Shown here: positions 63,106-64,000 of the stretch, piece after piece
Numbering within the stretch: position 1 is the first letter of the stretch
Layout: each line of letters starts with the position of its first letter
From: Paralvinella palmiformis
Taxonomy: Eukaryota; Annelida; Polychaeta; Terebellida; Alvinellidae
DNA length: 64,000 nucleotides
Direction of reading: 5' to 3'
Assembly: GCA_025642065.1 (NCBI GenBank)
Contig: JAODUP010000326.1
Coordinates: 1-64,000 of the forward strand
The notes under the pieces: model-generated
Database searches by the model: none
Told to the model about the DNA's origin: nothing
The model's input: only the letters and a program-made list of their open reading frames with translations
Made by a program: the position numbers and the translations under genes

Positions 63106-63290
63106 GTATGTATATCCCTCATTGCAAATATTCTGATCTTGTTTAGTTTTGTTAAAAATGTAATGTTTTTCTTCCTTGACCACCTCGTTAGCTACTTTAA
63201 AACTATATTTGGTGATTCGCTAAATTTATGAATGAGGTTTCAGCATTAAATTCATAAACCAGCATCATGCAAGACGTATAATTAGTTGGG
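63106..63290 (+). other. Duplicated intron start after lectin exon 1
   Basis: Alignable with 61985-62170 (TATTCTGAT, GTTAAAAATGTA, TTAGCTACTTTAAAACTAT, TTGGTGATTC, CCAGCATCATGCA). The lectin duplication therefore includes about 180 bp of intron and ends near 63285, where the LINE begins. Confidence 0.6.
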
Positions 63291-64000
63291 ACTGTAATAT
63301 TCTAAACAATTGCAGATCTGTTTCCAATCTGACATTTTGTTCTAAAGTTATAGAAAGGGTAGTTGCTTTCAATCAAAGCAAATATTTAATCAATAATAAC
63401 ATTAATGAATCACTACAGTCGACATATAAAAGTGGTCACAGCATTGAAACAGCCATGGTTCGGGTGAAAATTATTATCTTATAATGTCAATTGGTCAAGG
63501 TAAGCCAGTATTACTTGTTCTTCTGGACCTGTCTACTGCATTTGATACAGTTAATCATAATGTACTTTTCTCTAGATTGAAAGACATGTTAGGTCCATGA
63601 GGTAACATTCTTGAATGATTTCGGTCCTATCTGGAACAATGCTCACAGAGAGTGTCTGGTCTTGGTATTTTATTTGATGTTCAGTTTTTATTATCTAGTG
63701 TACCACAGGGTTCAGTTCTTGGTCCTCCCATTTTCACAATGCGCAGGGACATGGCGTTTAATACTATTTGTACGCTGATGACACACATCTGGATATATCA
63801 CTGGATCCTGGGAATGGGTTAAGTTTCTCCTCTTCCTTGGATAATTTAGAACATTGTATTGGTGATATTCGGCAATGGATGACACAAAACCTTAAATGAT
63901 AATAAAACAAATATTATATATTTGGCATCACTAAATTGTGTTAAATCCCTAAAATCACTAGCATTACAGAGGGGTACATCTTCAATTAACCCTACTGGGT
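63290..64000 (+). mobile_element. CR1-type LINE, decayed, runs off the window
   Basis: Broken plus-strand frames give NLTFCSKVIERV-like sequence at 63320, LQSTYKSGHSIETAM at 63415, KPVLLVLLDLSTAFDTVNHN near 63500-63560, VPQGSVLGPPIF near 63700 and a YADDTHL-like YTLMTHIWI region (63770). The order is that of the RT finger, palm and catalytic region. Indels throughout make it inactive. It probably lies within the intron of the second lectin copy. Confidence 0.75.

Noticed and set aside
62855..63136. 93-codon lectin frame starting at 62855
   Set aside because: The region before 62999 is alignable 5' non-coding sequence in both duplicates, and the signal peptide begins at 62999, so the earlier ATG is not used.
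1..64000. A prokaryotic-style defence system, phage or operon
   Set aside because: Introns, polyadenylation signals, SINEs, LINEs and microsatellites throughout show animal nuclear DNA. No bacterial gene cluster is present.

Overview
This is a 64 kb window of animal nuclear DNA. It is AT-rich, packed with dinucleotide to tetranucleotide microsatellites, and holds intron-split genes, several truncated non-LTR retrotransposons, tRNA-derived SINEs and a DNA-transposon remnant. The mix (secreted single C-type-lectin-domain genes, a Tan-like C45 hydrolase, a tandem SLC5 transporter pair, SINEs ending in CAT repeats) suggests a lophotrochozoan, probably a gastropod-like mollusc; the species cannot be fixed from sequence alone. 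Nothing looks prokaryotic, and I found no CRISPR array, rRNA or stand-alone tRNA gene.

Layout. 1-6.3 kb (+): the last eight exons of a C45-family (Tan / penicillin acyltransferase-like) Ntn-hydrolase gene, 332 residues in the window, with the N-terminus to the left. 7.0-9.1 kb: a SINE and a CR1/L2-type LINE. 9.8-25.1 kb (-): SLC5 sodium/solute cotransporter copy 1, 15 exons, with a 2-nt frameshift in exon 11 and five mobile-element insertions in four introns. 31.5-38.7 kb (-): SLC5 copy 2, 15 exons, intact 609-residue frame. Between and upstream of the copies are SINEs and microsatellites. 39.7-41.6 kb: a decayed LINE. 42.4-44.6 kb: an I-clade-like LINE with RNase H, directly abutting a hAT transposase C-terminus. 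44.8-54 kb: intergenic DNA with pieces of an unclassified 1.3 kb repeat, LINE 3' ends and a possible orphan terminal exon. 54.06 kb: a stray C-type lectin second exon. 57-58 kb: another LINE. 61-63.3 kb: a tandem duplication of a lectin promoter and signal-peptide exon. 63.3-64 kb: a further LINE.

How the genes relate. The C45 gene and the SLC5 pair are convergent and share no evident pathway. The two SLC5 genes are paralogues from one local duplication: all 15 exons correspond, with identical lengths except exon 11. Copy 2 looks functional. Copy 1 looks as if it is decaying, although one exon is almost identical between the copies, as expected from gene conversion. The lectin exons belong to one small family whose remaining exons are not visible here.
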